Shown here piece after piece: positions 7,165 through 13,343 of a DNA stretch of 13,343 nt; position 1 is the first letter of the stretch, and each line of letters starts with the position of its first letter. The DNA comes from Flavobacteriales bacterium (GTDB lineage Bacteria; Bacteroidota; Bacteroidia; Flavobacteriales; Crocinitomicaceae), in contig CANCEQ010000072.1 of NCBI GenBank assembly GCA_947375085.1, forward strand, positions 1-13,343. The letters are read 5' to 3'. The notes below the pieces were generated by a model. That model worked only from the letters and a program-made list of their open reading frames with translations, made no database searches and had not been told where the DNA came from. Both the position numbers and the translations under genes were made by a program.

Positions 7165-9066
7165 TTATGAAGCTATTTCTATATTATCATTATCATTTTT
7201 TTTCTCGTCTTCCATTTCTTCATTTGATTGAGCTAAATCTTTTTCAACTCTCAAATTCTCAATAATGAAATTTTGACGTTCTGGAGTGTTTTTCCCCATA
7301 TAGTATGAAAGTATCGAATCGATTGAAGCATCTTTCGATAAAATCACTGGTTCTAAACGAATGTCAGCACCAATAAAATGCTTGAATTCGTCTGGTGAAA
7401 TCTCTCCCAAACCTTTGAATCGAGTAATCTCTGGATTCTTTCCTAACTCTTCTAAAGCTGCTCTTCTTTCGTCTTCCGAATAACAATAAATTGTTTTCTT
7501 TTTATTTCGAACCCTAAACAATGGTGTTTGCAGAACATATACGTGATTTCTTTTTACTAAATCTGGAAAGAATTGTAAGAAGAAGGTCAATAACAACATT
7601 CGAATATGCATACCATCGACATCGGCATCGGTTGCGATTACAATGTTGTTGTAACGCAAATTATCCATATCGTCTTCGATGTCTAAAGCAGCTTGTACGA
7701 GGTTGAATTCCTCATTTTCGTATACTACTTTTTTGGTCATCCCGTAACAATTCAACGGCTTACCACGCAAAGAGAATACCGCTTGAGTATTTACATCTCT
7801 CGATTTCGTTATCGAACCACTCGCAGAATCTCCCTCGGTAATAAACAAAGTCGTTTGCTCGCGACGTTCATCTTTTAAATCCGTTAAGTGTATTCTACAA
7901 TCTCTTAATTTTTTATTGTGTAGATTCGATTTTTTCGCTCTATCTCTCGCTATTTTACGAATACCTGAAAGTTCTTTTCTTTCTCTTTCAGATTGTTTTA
8001 TTTTTCGTTCAATTAATTCAGCTGATTCTGGATTTCTATGCAAATAATTATCTAACGATTCCTTTAAGAAATCATTAATAAAAGCACGCATTGATTTTCC
8101 ATCTGGCTCAATTTCTTGCGATCCTAATTTTGTTTTTGTTTGAGACTCAAATACGGGCTCTACTACTTTCACAGAAATTGCAGCGACAATCGATTGACGT
8201 ATATCGGATGCTTCATAATTCTTGTTGTAAAAATCACGAATCACTTTTGCAATCGACTCACGGAAAGCACTTTGATGTGTCCCTCCTTGTGTTGTATGCT
8301 GACCATTTACGAAAGAATAATAATCCTCACCATATGTTCTTCCGTGTGTAAAAGCTACCTCTATATCTTCTCCTTCAAGGTGGATAATTGGATACAATGG
8401 ATCTCCATCCATATTATTTTCCAATAAATCTTTTAACCCATCTTTTGATTGAAATTTTTCACCATTGAAATACATTGCTAACCCTCTGTTCAGGTAGCAA
8501 TAATTCCACATCATCTTCGCTAAATATGGTGTTTTATAAGCATATTTTTTGAAAATAGTTTCATCTGCAATGAATTCAACATACGTACCGTTAGATTCAT
8601 CTGTTTTTTCCATCGGAAGATCATCTACCAATTCACCTCTTGCAAAAGAAGCTCCTTTTTTCTCTCCATCACGAACAGAATAAACTTTGAAGCTAGATGA
8701 AAGTGCGTTTACCGCTTTTGTTCCGACCCCATTTAAACCTACCGATTTCTTAAAGGCTTTCGAATCATACTTACCACCGGTATTCATTTTTGAAACAACA
8801 TCAACTACTTTCCCTAAAGGAATTCCTCGACCGTAATCTCGAACTGATACAACACCATCTTTTATCTTGATGTCGACACGTTTCCCGTTCCCCATTACGA
8901 ATTCGTCGATACAGTTGTCAACAACCTCTTTTACAAGAATGTAAATACCATCATCGGCTGCTGCTCCATCGCCCAATTTACCAATGTACATACCCGGACG
9001 CAAGCGAATGTGTTCTTTCCAATCGAGCGACCGTATATTGTCTTCCGTATATTGATTCTCTGCCAT
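7165..9066 (-). CDS. parE: DNA topoisomerase IV subunit B (ParE-type ATPase)
   Basis: This is the ATPase subunit of a type IIA topoisomerase, 633 residues, which powers strand passage with the ParC product. The GHKL ATP-binding residues are Glu47 and Asn51 (EVVDNCIDE), Asp77 (RDYGRGIP) and the lid [11 protein letters not shown] (110-120). The transducer lysine is in SQTKTKLG (Lys311). The TOPRIM domain has EGDSASG (411-417, Glu411) and the metal-binding DADVD (Asp480, Asp482, Asp484), followed by RFKGLGE (549-555). The length is that of short ParE/GyrB proteins without the E. coli GyrB insert. The C-terminus is charged and low-complexity ([13 protein letters not shown]). It is the first gene of a two-gene operon with parC, and its own -7 box is at 9094-9101. 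GyrB has the same domains, so assignment to topoisomerase IV rests mainly on linkage to parC. Confidence 0.87.
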   Translation of the reverse strand: MAENQYTEDNIRSLDWKEHIRLRPGMYIGKLGDGAAADDGIYILVKEVVDNCIDEFVMGNGKRVDIKIKDGVVSVRDYGRGIPLGKVVDVVSKMNTGGKYDSKAFKKSVGLNGVGTKAVNALSSSFKVYSVRDGEKKGASFARGELVDDLPMEKTDESNGTYVEFIADETIFKKYAYKTPYLAKMMWNYCYLNRGLAMYFNGEKFQSKDGLKDLLENNMDGDPLYPIIHLEGEDIEVAFTHGRTYGEDYYSFVNGQHTTQGGTHQSAFRESIAKVIRDFYNKNYEASDIRQSIVAAISVKVVEPVFESQTKTKLGSQEIEPDGKSMRAFINDFLKESLDNYLHRNPESAELIERKIKQSERERKELSGIRKIARDRAKKSNLHNKKLRDCRIHLTDLKDERREQTTLFITEGDSASGSITKSRDVNTQAVFSLRGKPLNCYGMTKKVVYENEEFNLVQAALDIEDDMDNLRYNNIVIATDADVDGMHIRMLLLTFFLQFFPDLVKRNHVYVLQTPLFRVRNKKKTIYCYSEDERRAALEELGKNPEITRFKGLGEISPDEFKHFIGADIRLEPVILSKDASIDSILSYYMGKNTPERQNFIIENLRVEKDLAQSNEEMEDEKKNDNDNIEIAS

Positions 9067-9093
9067 TTATGAAATTATTTGTACGATAACTTA

Positions 9094-9101
9094 CAAATGT
9101 A
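9094..9101 (-). promoter_or_regulatory. -7 promoter box of the parE-parC operon (TACATTTG)
   Basis: The minus-strand TACATTTG fits TAnnTTTG exactly and lies 28 nt before the parE ATG, predicting a leader of about 20 nt. A -33 TTG is not evident. Confidence 0.6.
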
Positions 9102-9171
9102 ACTTATGATAAGCGATGATTTACAGCTAGATGCTAGTAGTTTTGAACGGTTGATTGTTAGGGAAAGATAA

Positions 9172-9199
9172 TTGATTTTGGATGTTTGATTTTGGATGT
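9172..9199 (+). repeat. Perfect tandem duplication of TTGATTTTGGATGT
   Basis: Two 14-nt units (9172-9185 and 9186-9199) are identical and adjacent. A nine-base partial unit TTGATTTTG follows at 9216-9224. The region is non-coding, upstream of parE and beyond the lpdA terminator. Confidence 0.85.
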
Positions 9200-9353
9200 C
9201 GAATTCTTAATTAGTTTGATTTTGCTAATTGTGAATTTCAATATCATTCAATCATTGTTAATCTCAAATAACAATTTTTACAAAAAAAATTAATCCAACT
9301 TAAGAATTACTAATTGATTCAACTTATTACTAACCTAAAAAAATGGCATTAAA

Positions 9354-9383
9354 AAAGGGAATACAGTATACCATATTCCCTTT
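9354..9383 (-). terminator. Rho-independent terminator of lpdA
   Basis: A 10-bp stem (AAAGGGAATA against TATTCCCTTT) has a 10-nt loop. On the minus strand it is followed by a T-run (complement of the A-run starting at 9351). It lies about 70 nt past the lpdA stop, with the dispersed repeats between. Confidence 0.8.
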
Positions 9384-9409
9384 CAATCTATTATATTTCA
9401 GTTACATTG

Positions 9410-9456
9410 ACTGAGCCTGGTCTAGTCGTTTTGCGCCAACTGAGCCTGGTCGAAGT
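9410..9456 (+). repeat. Dispersed intergenic repeat, copies 2 and 3 in tandem
   Basis: ACTGAGCCTGGTCTAGT (9410-9426) and ACTGAGCCTGGTCGAAGT (9439-9456) are two direct copies offset by 29 nt. They are related to ACTGAGCTTGTCGAAGT at 2023-2039. The last base of copy 3 is part of the lpdA stop codon, so the repeat abuts the gene end exactly. The copy-2 tail has diverged (CTAGT instead of CGAAGT). Confidence 0.6.
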
Positions 9457-10859
9457 TAAGCATGTAATGATCTTTTATCCGTTGCGTCTAAAGCCGCCTC
9501 TTTTACTCCTTCAGAGTAAGTTGGGTGAGGGTGACAAATTCTAGCAATATCTTCAGCTGAAGCTCTGTACTCCATCGCTACAACTGCTTCCATAATTAAG
9601 TCAGCCGCTCTAGGTGCAATCATATGAACTCCTAATACCTCATCTGTATTTTTGTCAGCTAAAACTTTAATCAATCCTGCTGTATCCATACTTGCTCTTG
9701 CTCTACCTAATGCTTTGATTGGGAAAGAACCCGCTTTGAATTCAACACCTGCAGCTACTAATTCTTCTTCTGTTTTACCAACTGAAGCAACTTCTGGCCA
9801 AGTATAAACTACACCTGGAATTAAGTTATAATTCAAATGCGGTTTTTGTCCTGCAATAATTTCTGCAACATACACACCTTCTTCTTCCGCTTTGTGCGCT
9901 AACATTGCTCCACGAACAACATCACCGATTGCGTAAATATTTGGAACGGCAGTTTGTAAATGATCGTTTACTTCAATTTGACCTCTATTGTTAACTGTCA
10001 AACCAGCGTTCTCTAATCCTAGACCAATTGTAAATGCTTTTCTACCAACTGCTACTAAACAGTAATCAGCTTCAAAAGTAACTTCTTCGTCTTTTTTGTT
10101 TAACGCTTTTAAAACTACTTTATCACCTGTATTTGTAACGCTTTGTACTTTGTGTTGAAGATTAAATTTGAAACCTTCTTTTTTCAATACTTTCGTTAAT
10201 TCTTTTCCTAATGTTCTATCCATTGTTGGGATAATCGTATCAGCGAACTCAATCACTTCAACTTCAGAACCTAAACGAGCATAAACAGAACCTAATTCTA
10301 AACCAATAACACCACCACCGATAACTAATAATCTTTTTGGGATTTCAGTCATTTTCAATGCTTCAGTTGAAGTAATGATACGTTTTTTATCTGGTTCCAT
10401 TCCTGGGAAATAGTTTGGTTTAGAACCAGTTGCAATAATGATGTTTTTTCCAGAAAGTAACGTTTCTTTACCTTCACCATCAACAACTTTTACTGTGTTT
10501 TTATCAACGAAAGAACCAATTCCATTGTGAACATCAATTTTATTTTTGTCCATTAAGAATTTGATACCATTGCACGTTTGAGAAATAACTTCACCTTTAC
10601 GTTTAATCATTTGCTCAAGGTTTGCTGTCAAACCAGAAATTTCAATACCGTGTTCTTCAAAATTATGTTTTGCATTGTGAAAATGCTCTGAAGAATCTAA
10701 CAATGCTTTCGATGGAATACACCCAACATTAAGACACGTTCCTCCTAGCGTATCATATTTTTCAATGATAGCCGTTTTAAATCCTAATTGTGCGCAACGA
10801 ATTGCTGAAACGTAACCTCCAGGTCCAGAACCAATGACAATAATATCGTATGTACTCAT
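9456..10859 (-). CDS. lpdA: Dihydrolipoyl dehydrogenase (E3)
   Basis: This flavoenzyme reoxidises dihydrolipoamide with NAD+ and serves as E3 of the pyruvate and 2-oxoglutarate dehydrogenase complexes and possibly the glycine cleavage system. The 467-residue protein has an N-terminal FAD motif (VIGSGPGGYVSA, 8-19) and the redox disulfide Cys42/Cys47 in GGTCLNVGCIPSK. It has a second Rossmann motif for NAD (VIGGGVIGLELG) and the FAD-contacting IYAIGDV. The C-terminal dimer-interface HPHPTYSE supplies catalytic His445 and Glu450. Length and motifs are complete. The gene stands alone, without E1/E2 genes in the window, and ends at a terminator (9354-9383). The -7 box at 10878-10885 predicts a very short leader. 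It is divergent from the AAA/DUF4143 gene. Confidence 0.95.
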   Translation of the reverse strand: MSTYDIIVIGSGPGGYVSAIRCAQLGFKTAIIEKYDTLGGTCLNVGCIPSKALLDSSEHFHNAKHNFEEHGIEISGLTANLEQMIKRKGEVISQTCNGIKFLMDKNKIDVHNGIGSFVDKNTVKVVDGEGKETLLSGKNIIIATGSKPNYFPGMEPDKKRIITSTEALKMTEIPKRLLVIGGGVIGLELGSVYARLGSEVEVIEFADTIIPTMDRTLGKELTKVLKKEGFKFNLQHKVQSVTNTGDKVVLKALNKKDEEVTFEADYCLVAVGRKAFTIGLGLENAGLTVNNRGQIEVNDHLQTAVPNIYAIGDVVRGAMLAHKAEEEGVYVAEIIAGQKPHLNYNLIPGVVYTWPEVASVGKTEEELVAAGVEFKAGSFPIKALGRARASMDTAGLIKVLADKNTDEVLGVHMIAPRAADLIMEAVVAMEYRASAEDIARICHPHPTYSEGVKEAALDATDKRSLHA

Positions 10860-10877
10860 CTTTTTATAATTTTTCTA

Positions 10878-10885
10878 CAAAGTTA
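10878..10885 (-). promoter_or_regulatory. -7 promoter box of lpdA (TAACTTTG)
   Basis: The minus-strand TAACTTTG is an exact TAnnTTTG match, 19 nt before the lpdA ATG, giving a leader of about 12 nt. No definite -33 TTG is seen. Confidence 0.6.
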
Positions 10886-10951
10886 GAATTTCTTAATAAT
10901 AAAGCGATTTTTGGGAGGATAAATTATAGTTATAAATAAAATTAAAATATA

Positions 10952-10998
10952 AAAAATAGGAATTATTTGGAATCTGATTCCAAATAATTCCTATTTTT
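10952..10998. repeat. Upstream palindrome of the ATPase cassette (23-bp perfect arms)
   Basis: Arms 10952-10974 and 10976-10998 are perfectly complementary around the single base T10975. The core GAATTATTTGGAATC / ATTCCAAATAATTCC (10960-10991) recurs at 12177-12208 with only the two central bases changed. The palindrome ends 5 nt before the ATPase ATG. It lies between divergent genes, so a terminator role is not expected. Its right end contributes most of the -7 box TATTTTTG. Confidence 0.9.
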
Positions 10999-10999
10999 G
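10966..10999 (+). promoter_or_regulatory. Candidate promoter of the AAA/DUF4143 gene, embedded in the palindrome
   Basis: TTTG at 10966-10969, 22 nt, then TATTTTTG at 10992-10999 (exact TAnnTTTG). The start codon is at 11004, so the transcription start would fall at or within a few bases of the ATG, predicting a leaderless or nearly leaderless message. Both promoter elements lie within or touch the palindrome arms. Confidence 0.55.
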
Positions 11000-11003
11000 A
11001 AGT

Positions 11004-12158
11004 ATGATAACTCGAATTGCAAAGGAAAAACTAATCAATTTAGCAAATACATTTAAGTGTGTTGCTGTTACTGGTGCACGTCAATCAGGTAAAACAACTC
11101 TTGTAAAAGAAGTTTTTTCATCAAAACCATATGTATCTTTAGAAAACATTGATACGCGACAATTTGCAACGGAAGATCCTAGAGGATTTTTATCTACCTA
11201 TCCAAAAGGTGCTATTTTAGATGAAGTCCAAAGATGTCCAGAACTATTTTCATATCTACAAGAAATATTAGATAACTCTTCAGAAAAAGGTTTGTACATA
11301 TTGACTGGTTCCACTAATTTTTTACTGCAAGAAAACATTACGCAATCTCTAGCTGGAAGAGTAGGTTTTTTAAACTTATTACCCTTCTCAATTCAAGAAT
11401 TAGAAGATAATAATCTCTTGTGTAACACCATTGAAGAATTACTATTAAATGGATTTTACCCTCCAATCTATGATCAAAAAATACCTTATAATGATTGGTG
11501 TCCTAATTACATCAGAACGTATATCGAACGAGATGTTCGTCAAATAAAAAACGTAACAGATTTAATCGTTTTTGAAAGATTTATAAAACTATTAGCCGGT
11601 AGGACAGGTCAAGAATTTAATGCTAGCTCTTTATCTGTTGAAACAGGTGTTGATGTAAAAACCATTCAATCGTGGGTAGGGATTTTAGAAAGTAGTTTTA
11701 TCATCTACTTATTAAAACCTCATTATAACAACTTTAAAAAAACAATCGTAAAAAGACCCAAAATATATTTTTATGATACCGCTTTAGTGTGTTCTTTATT
11801 AGGGATTAGAACTATCTCTCATCTTGAAACACATCCTGCAAAAGGAGCTATTTTTGAAACGATGGTAGTAACCGAATTTGTTAAAAACAGAACGAATAAA
11901 GCACTCCCAATTAACCTTTATTATTGGAGAGATAAAGCTGGACACGAAATTGATTTGATAATAGATAATGAAGAAGTTCTGCTTCCTATCGAAATAAAAT
12001 CCGGTAAAACTATTAATACCGATTTTTTTAAAAATTTAGATTATTTCAAAAAAATAACTGGATTTCAAAATTCACTTTTAGTTTATAATGGTGAATTGGC
12101 TCAAAAAAGAAGCAATGGAACTGAAGTTGTAAACTGGAAAGATATTTCTTCATTGTAA
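11004..12158 (+). CDS. AAA_14/DUF4143-family ATPase with nuclease-like C-terminal domain
   Basis: The 384-residue protein has a complete family layout. The N-terminal P-loop ATPase has Walker A GARQSGKT (24-31), Walker B AILDEVQ (70-76, Asp73/Glu74) and a sensor-like LTGSTNFLL (100-108). Next come the family-typical YIERDVRQI (173-181) and a helix-turn-helix-like region (about 203-229). The C-terminal DUF4143 domain starts near LLKPHYNNF (236-244) and carries FYDTALVCSLLGI. Its end has a PD-(D/E)XK-like set: Glu285 (GAIFETMV), Asp317 (GHEIDLII) and Glu330-Ile-Lys332 (PIEIKSG). The family is widespread and often strain-variable in Bacteroidota, and its role is not established. The gene is alone, divergent from lpdA and convergent with the GH39 gene. 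It is flanked on both sides by palindromes with a shared core. Motifs look intact, so it is probably functional. Confidence 0.92.
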   Translation: MITRIAKEKLINLANTFKCVAVTGARQSGKTTLVKEVFSSKPYVSLENIDTRQFATEDPRGFLSTYPKGAILDEVQRCPELFSYLQEILDNSSEKGLYILTGSTNFLLQENITQSLAGRVGFLNLLPFSIQELEDNNLLCNTIEELLLNGFYPPIYDQKIPYNDWCPNYIRTYIERDVRQIKNVTDLIVFERFIKLLAGRTGQEFNASSLSVETGVDVKTIQSWVGILESSFIIYLLKPHYNNFKKTIVKRPKIYFYDTALVCSLLGIRTISHLETHPAKGAIFETMVVTEFVKNRTNKALPINLYYWRDKAGHEIDLIIDNEEVLLPIEIKSGKTINTDFFKNLDYFKKITGFQNSLLVYNGELAQKRSNGTEVVNWKDISSL

Positions 12159-12170
12159 AAATTAATTTAA

Positions 12171-12214
12171 AAAACAGAATTATTTGGAATCGAATTCCAA
12201 ATAATTCCGATTTT
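12171..12214. repeat. Downstream palindrome of the ATPase cassette, also a likely bidirectional terminator
   Basis: Perfect 14-bp arms (12177-12190 and 12194-12207) surround a CGA loop. The stem can continue outward, with mismatches at 76/208 and 74/210, to AAAA on the left and TTTT on the right. The 32-nt core equals that at 10960-10991 except for two central bases. It lies between the convergent ATPase gene (stop 12158) and the GH39 gene (stop 12219), where a two-way terminator is expected. Confidence 0.85.
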
Positions 12215-12218
12215 AAGT

Positions 12219-13343
12219 TTATTTCAAGACAGTCAACATATACTTTTCTAACTCACCAACAATACCTTGATTGGTTACAAAATAGATTCCATTCGGTATT
12301 TCATTTAAATCTATCTCTGTAGAATTATTTTGAGTTAAAATGATTCTCCCTTGAGCATTAATTAAAGTTGTTTTAAACTCTTTTAAATTTGTTTTAATAT
12401 ACAATTTTGATGAAGCTGGATTTGGATAAATTCCCACATTTTCATTTAATAAAATCGAATTAAGTGAATTCGTTGATTCCTTTTTTAGTGTAATTAAATA
12501 TACCGAAGCATCTGTAACTGCTGGTAAATTGATGTTCATTGATGCTGCTCCACTCATTGTAGAAGTAGAAGTTTCGTATCCATTTGTCGTGACTTTTTCT
12601 GTCGTAACGGAAATAGTTTCAGATGCTAAAAAAGGTAAATTTTGTAAAGCTATATTCATAGTAGAATAAATTGACTCGTGATTTGAAATCATTACTTTAA
12701 CTAAATTATTCGATGCATTTTTCCCTGCTAAAATCATCACATTGTTCAATGAATCCATGACATTACTTTTATCAAATTCATTTTGAGATGATGAGATAAA
12801 TTGTGGTGTCGAATCATTTAATTCATTGAAAAATTTATAAGCGTATCCATTCAATGTCAAACTTGCAGTTGCTCCATTATCAGCATTGCACAAAGGATTT
12901 AAATCAACCCCTCTGTACCAAATGAATTTACTCAAACGTGAACCTACTGTTGAAATCAATTGAGAAGCTAAATGAGAACAGCCTTTAGCTGAATTTTCAT
13001 ACCCACTGTATACATTTATATTGGTTTCTGAAATAATTAATTCTGTATTGGTAAACCCATATTGATTAAGATAATATGCCAAAGTATCTGAAAGAATTCT
13101 AATGTTGTAGGGATTCTTTTTATCATACATGTGAAAAGAATAGAAATCTAATGGTAATGTATTCGTCTGACAATAACTCATAAAATTTGAGACATACTCA
13201 GGATTTATAGTGAAATGAATTCCACCAGTGAAAAAAGCACTTTTTGCAGCTCCCGGTCCCCCAACTTTTAAATTTGAATTAAATGCTTTTAACGAATCAA
13301 CTGTTTGATGGTATAATTTATAATAATCACTTGAAGAATTTAT
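12219..13343 (-). CDS. Secreted GH39-like glycoside hydrolase with T9SS sorting domain (5' end outside window)
   Basis: The frame is open to the right edge, so the N-terminus is missing; 374 residues are visible. The ATG at 13181 is internal. Upstream codons continue the fold with YYKLYHQTVDSLKAF and LKVGGPGAA, followed by LDFYSFHMYD, a pattern typical of the GH39 (beta-xylosidase/iduronidase) TIM barrel. The expected nucleophile is the Glu in LIISETN (residue 106 from the edge). The acid/base Asn-Glu would lie beyond the window. A beta-rich segment follows (about 190-290). The last about 75 residues (GIYPNPASSKLYI ... NGIYFV ... LTVLK) are a type A T9SS C-terminal signal, so the enzyme is exported across the outer membrane and the tail is removed. 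The substrate is not deducible; xylan-type or related glycans are possible. Confidence 0.85.
   Translation of the reverse strand: MNSSSDYYKLYHQTVDSLKAFNSNLKVGGPGAAKSAFFTGGIHFTINPEYVSNFMSYCQTNTLPLDFYSFHMYDKKNPYNIRILSDTLAYYLNQYGFTNTELIISETNINVYSGYENSAKGCSHLASQLISTVGSRLSKFIWYRGVDLNPLCNADNGATASLTLNGYAYKFFNELNDSTPQFISSSQNEFDKSNVMDSLNNVMILAGKNASNNLVKVMISNHESIYSTMNIALQNLPFLASETISVTTEKVTTNGYETSTSTMSGAASMNINLPAVTDASVYLITLKKESTNSLNSILLNENVGIYPNPASSKLYIKTNLKEFKTTLINAQGRIILTQNNSTEIDLNEIPNGIYFVTNQGIVGELEKYMLTVLK

Larger units (their letters stand above)
9067..9455. other. 389-bp gene-free region between parE and lpdA
   Basis: No open reading frame with coding character is visible here. The stretch holds the parE -7 box (9094-9101), a perfect tandem 14-nt repeat (9172-9199) with a partial third copy at 9216-9224, a small inverted repeat AATTAG/CTAATT (9209-9214 and 9225-9230), the lpdA terminator (9354-9383) and two copies of a dispersed repeat (9410-9456). 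The middle part (about 9230-9340) is A/T-rich with no other structure that I can support. Confidence 0.8.

Noticed and set aside
4485..9066. Assignment of the two topoisomerase genes as gyrB-gyrA
   Set aside because: No GyrA-box-like QRRGGKG is visible in the C-terminal domain and the B and A subunits are adjacent, as is usual for parE-parC in this group. It remains the main alternative.
9067..9455. Small RNA or small protein gene in the parE-lpdA gap
   Set aside because: No coding frame, and the only strong hairpin is explained as the lpdA terminator; no separate promoter-terminator pair was found.
10952..12214. Insertion sequence with a transposase encoded at 11004-12158
   Set aside because: The protein is a P-loop ATPase with a DUF4143 domain, with no DDE or HUH/tyrosine transposase motif, and no target-site duplication is seen outside the palindromes. 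Only the weaker cassette idea is kept.
13179..13181. ATG at 13181 as the start of the GH39-like gene
   Set aside because: The frame continues open for 54 codons to the window edge and those codons encode conserved GH39 sequence (LYHQT, VGGPGAA), so this methionine is internal.

Overview
The window looks like a chromosomal segment from a member of the Flavobacteriales (Bacteroidota, Flavobacterium-like). The reasons are: very AT-rich DNA; start codons preceded by A-rich leaders rather than clear Shine-Dalgarno sites; exact Bacteroidota-type -7 boxes (TAnnTTTG) in front of several genes; a cluster of TRL-like lipoproteins; a secreted glycoside hydrolase with a type IX secretion (T9SS) C-terminal sorting domain; and an AAA ATPase of the DUF4143 family. 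I see no tRNA, rRNA, CRISPR array, transposase or phage gene.

Layout from left to right. Positions 157-1989 (+) form a tight three-gene operon: uracil phosphoribosyltransferase (upp), a four-helix membrane protein of unknown role, and a YjjG-type HAD pyrimidine nucleotidase. It meets ornithine aminotransferase (rocD, -, 2105-3349) at a bidirectional terminator. Positions 3590-4411 (+) hold three tandem, diverged TRL-like lipoproteins. These end at a perfect 61-bp palindrome, which also terminates the convergent topoisomerase IV operon parE-parC (-, 4485-9066). A 389-bp gene-free stretch (9067-9455) carries the parE promoter, a tandem 14-nt repeat, the lpdA terminator and copies of a short dispersed repeat. 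Dihydrolipoyl dehydrogenase (lpdA, -, 9456-10859) is divergent from an AAA/DUF4143 ATPase (+, 11004-12158). The right edge cuts a secreted GH39-like glycoside hydrolase (-, 12219 to beyond 13343).

Most of the content is housekeeping: pyrimidine salvage and clean-up, arginine/ornithine catabolism, chromosome decatenation, and the E3 component of 2-oxoacid dehydrogenases. The most unusual structure is the AAA/DUF4143 gene. It is bracketed by two palindromes that share the same 32-nt core apart from two central bases. The downstream copy could be an ordinary bidirectional terminator. The upstream copy lies between divergent genes and its right arm forms the -7 box of the ATPase promoter, so it is not explained as a terminator. 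The gene with its two palindromes therefore looks like a discrete 1.26-kb cassette, either self-regulated or formerly mobile. Other points worth attention are the three-way lipoprotein paralogue set, an alanine at the quinolone-contact position of ParC, and the pairing of upp with a pyrimidine nucleotidase and a linking membrane protein.
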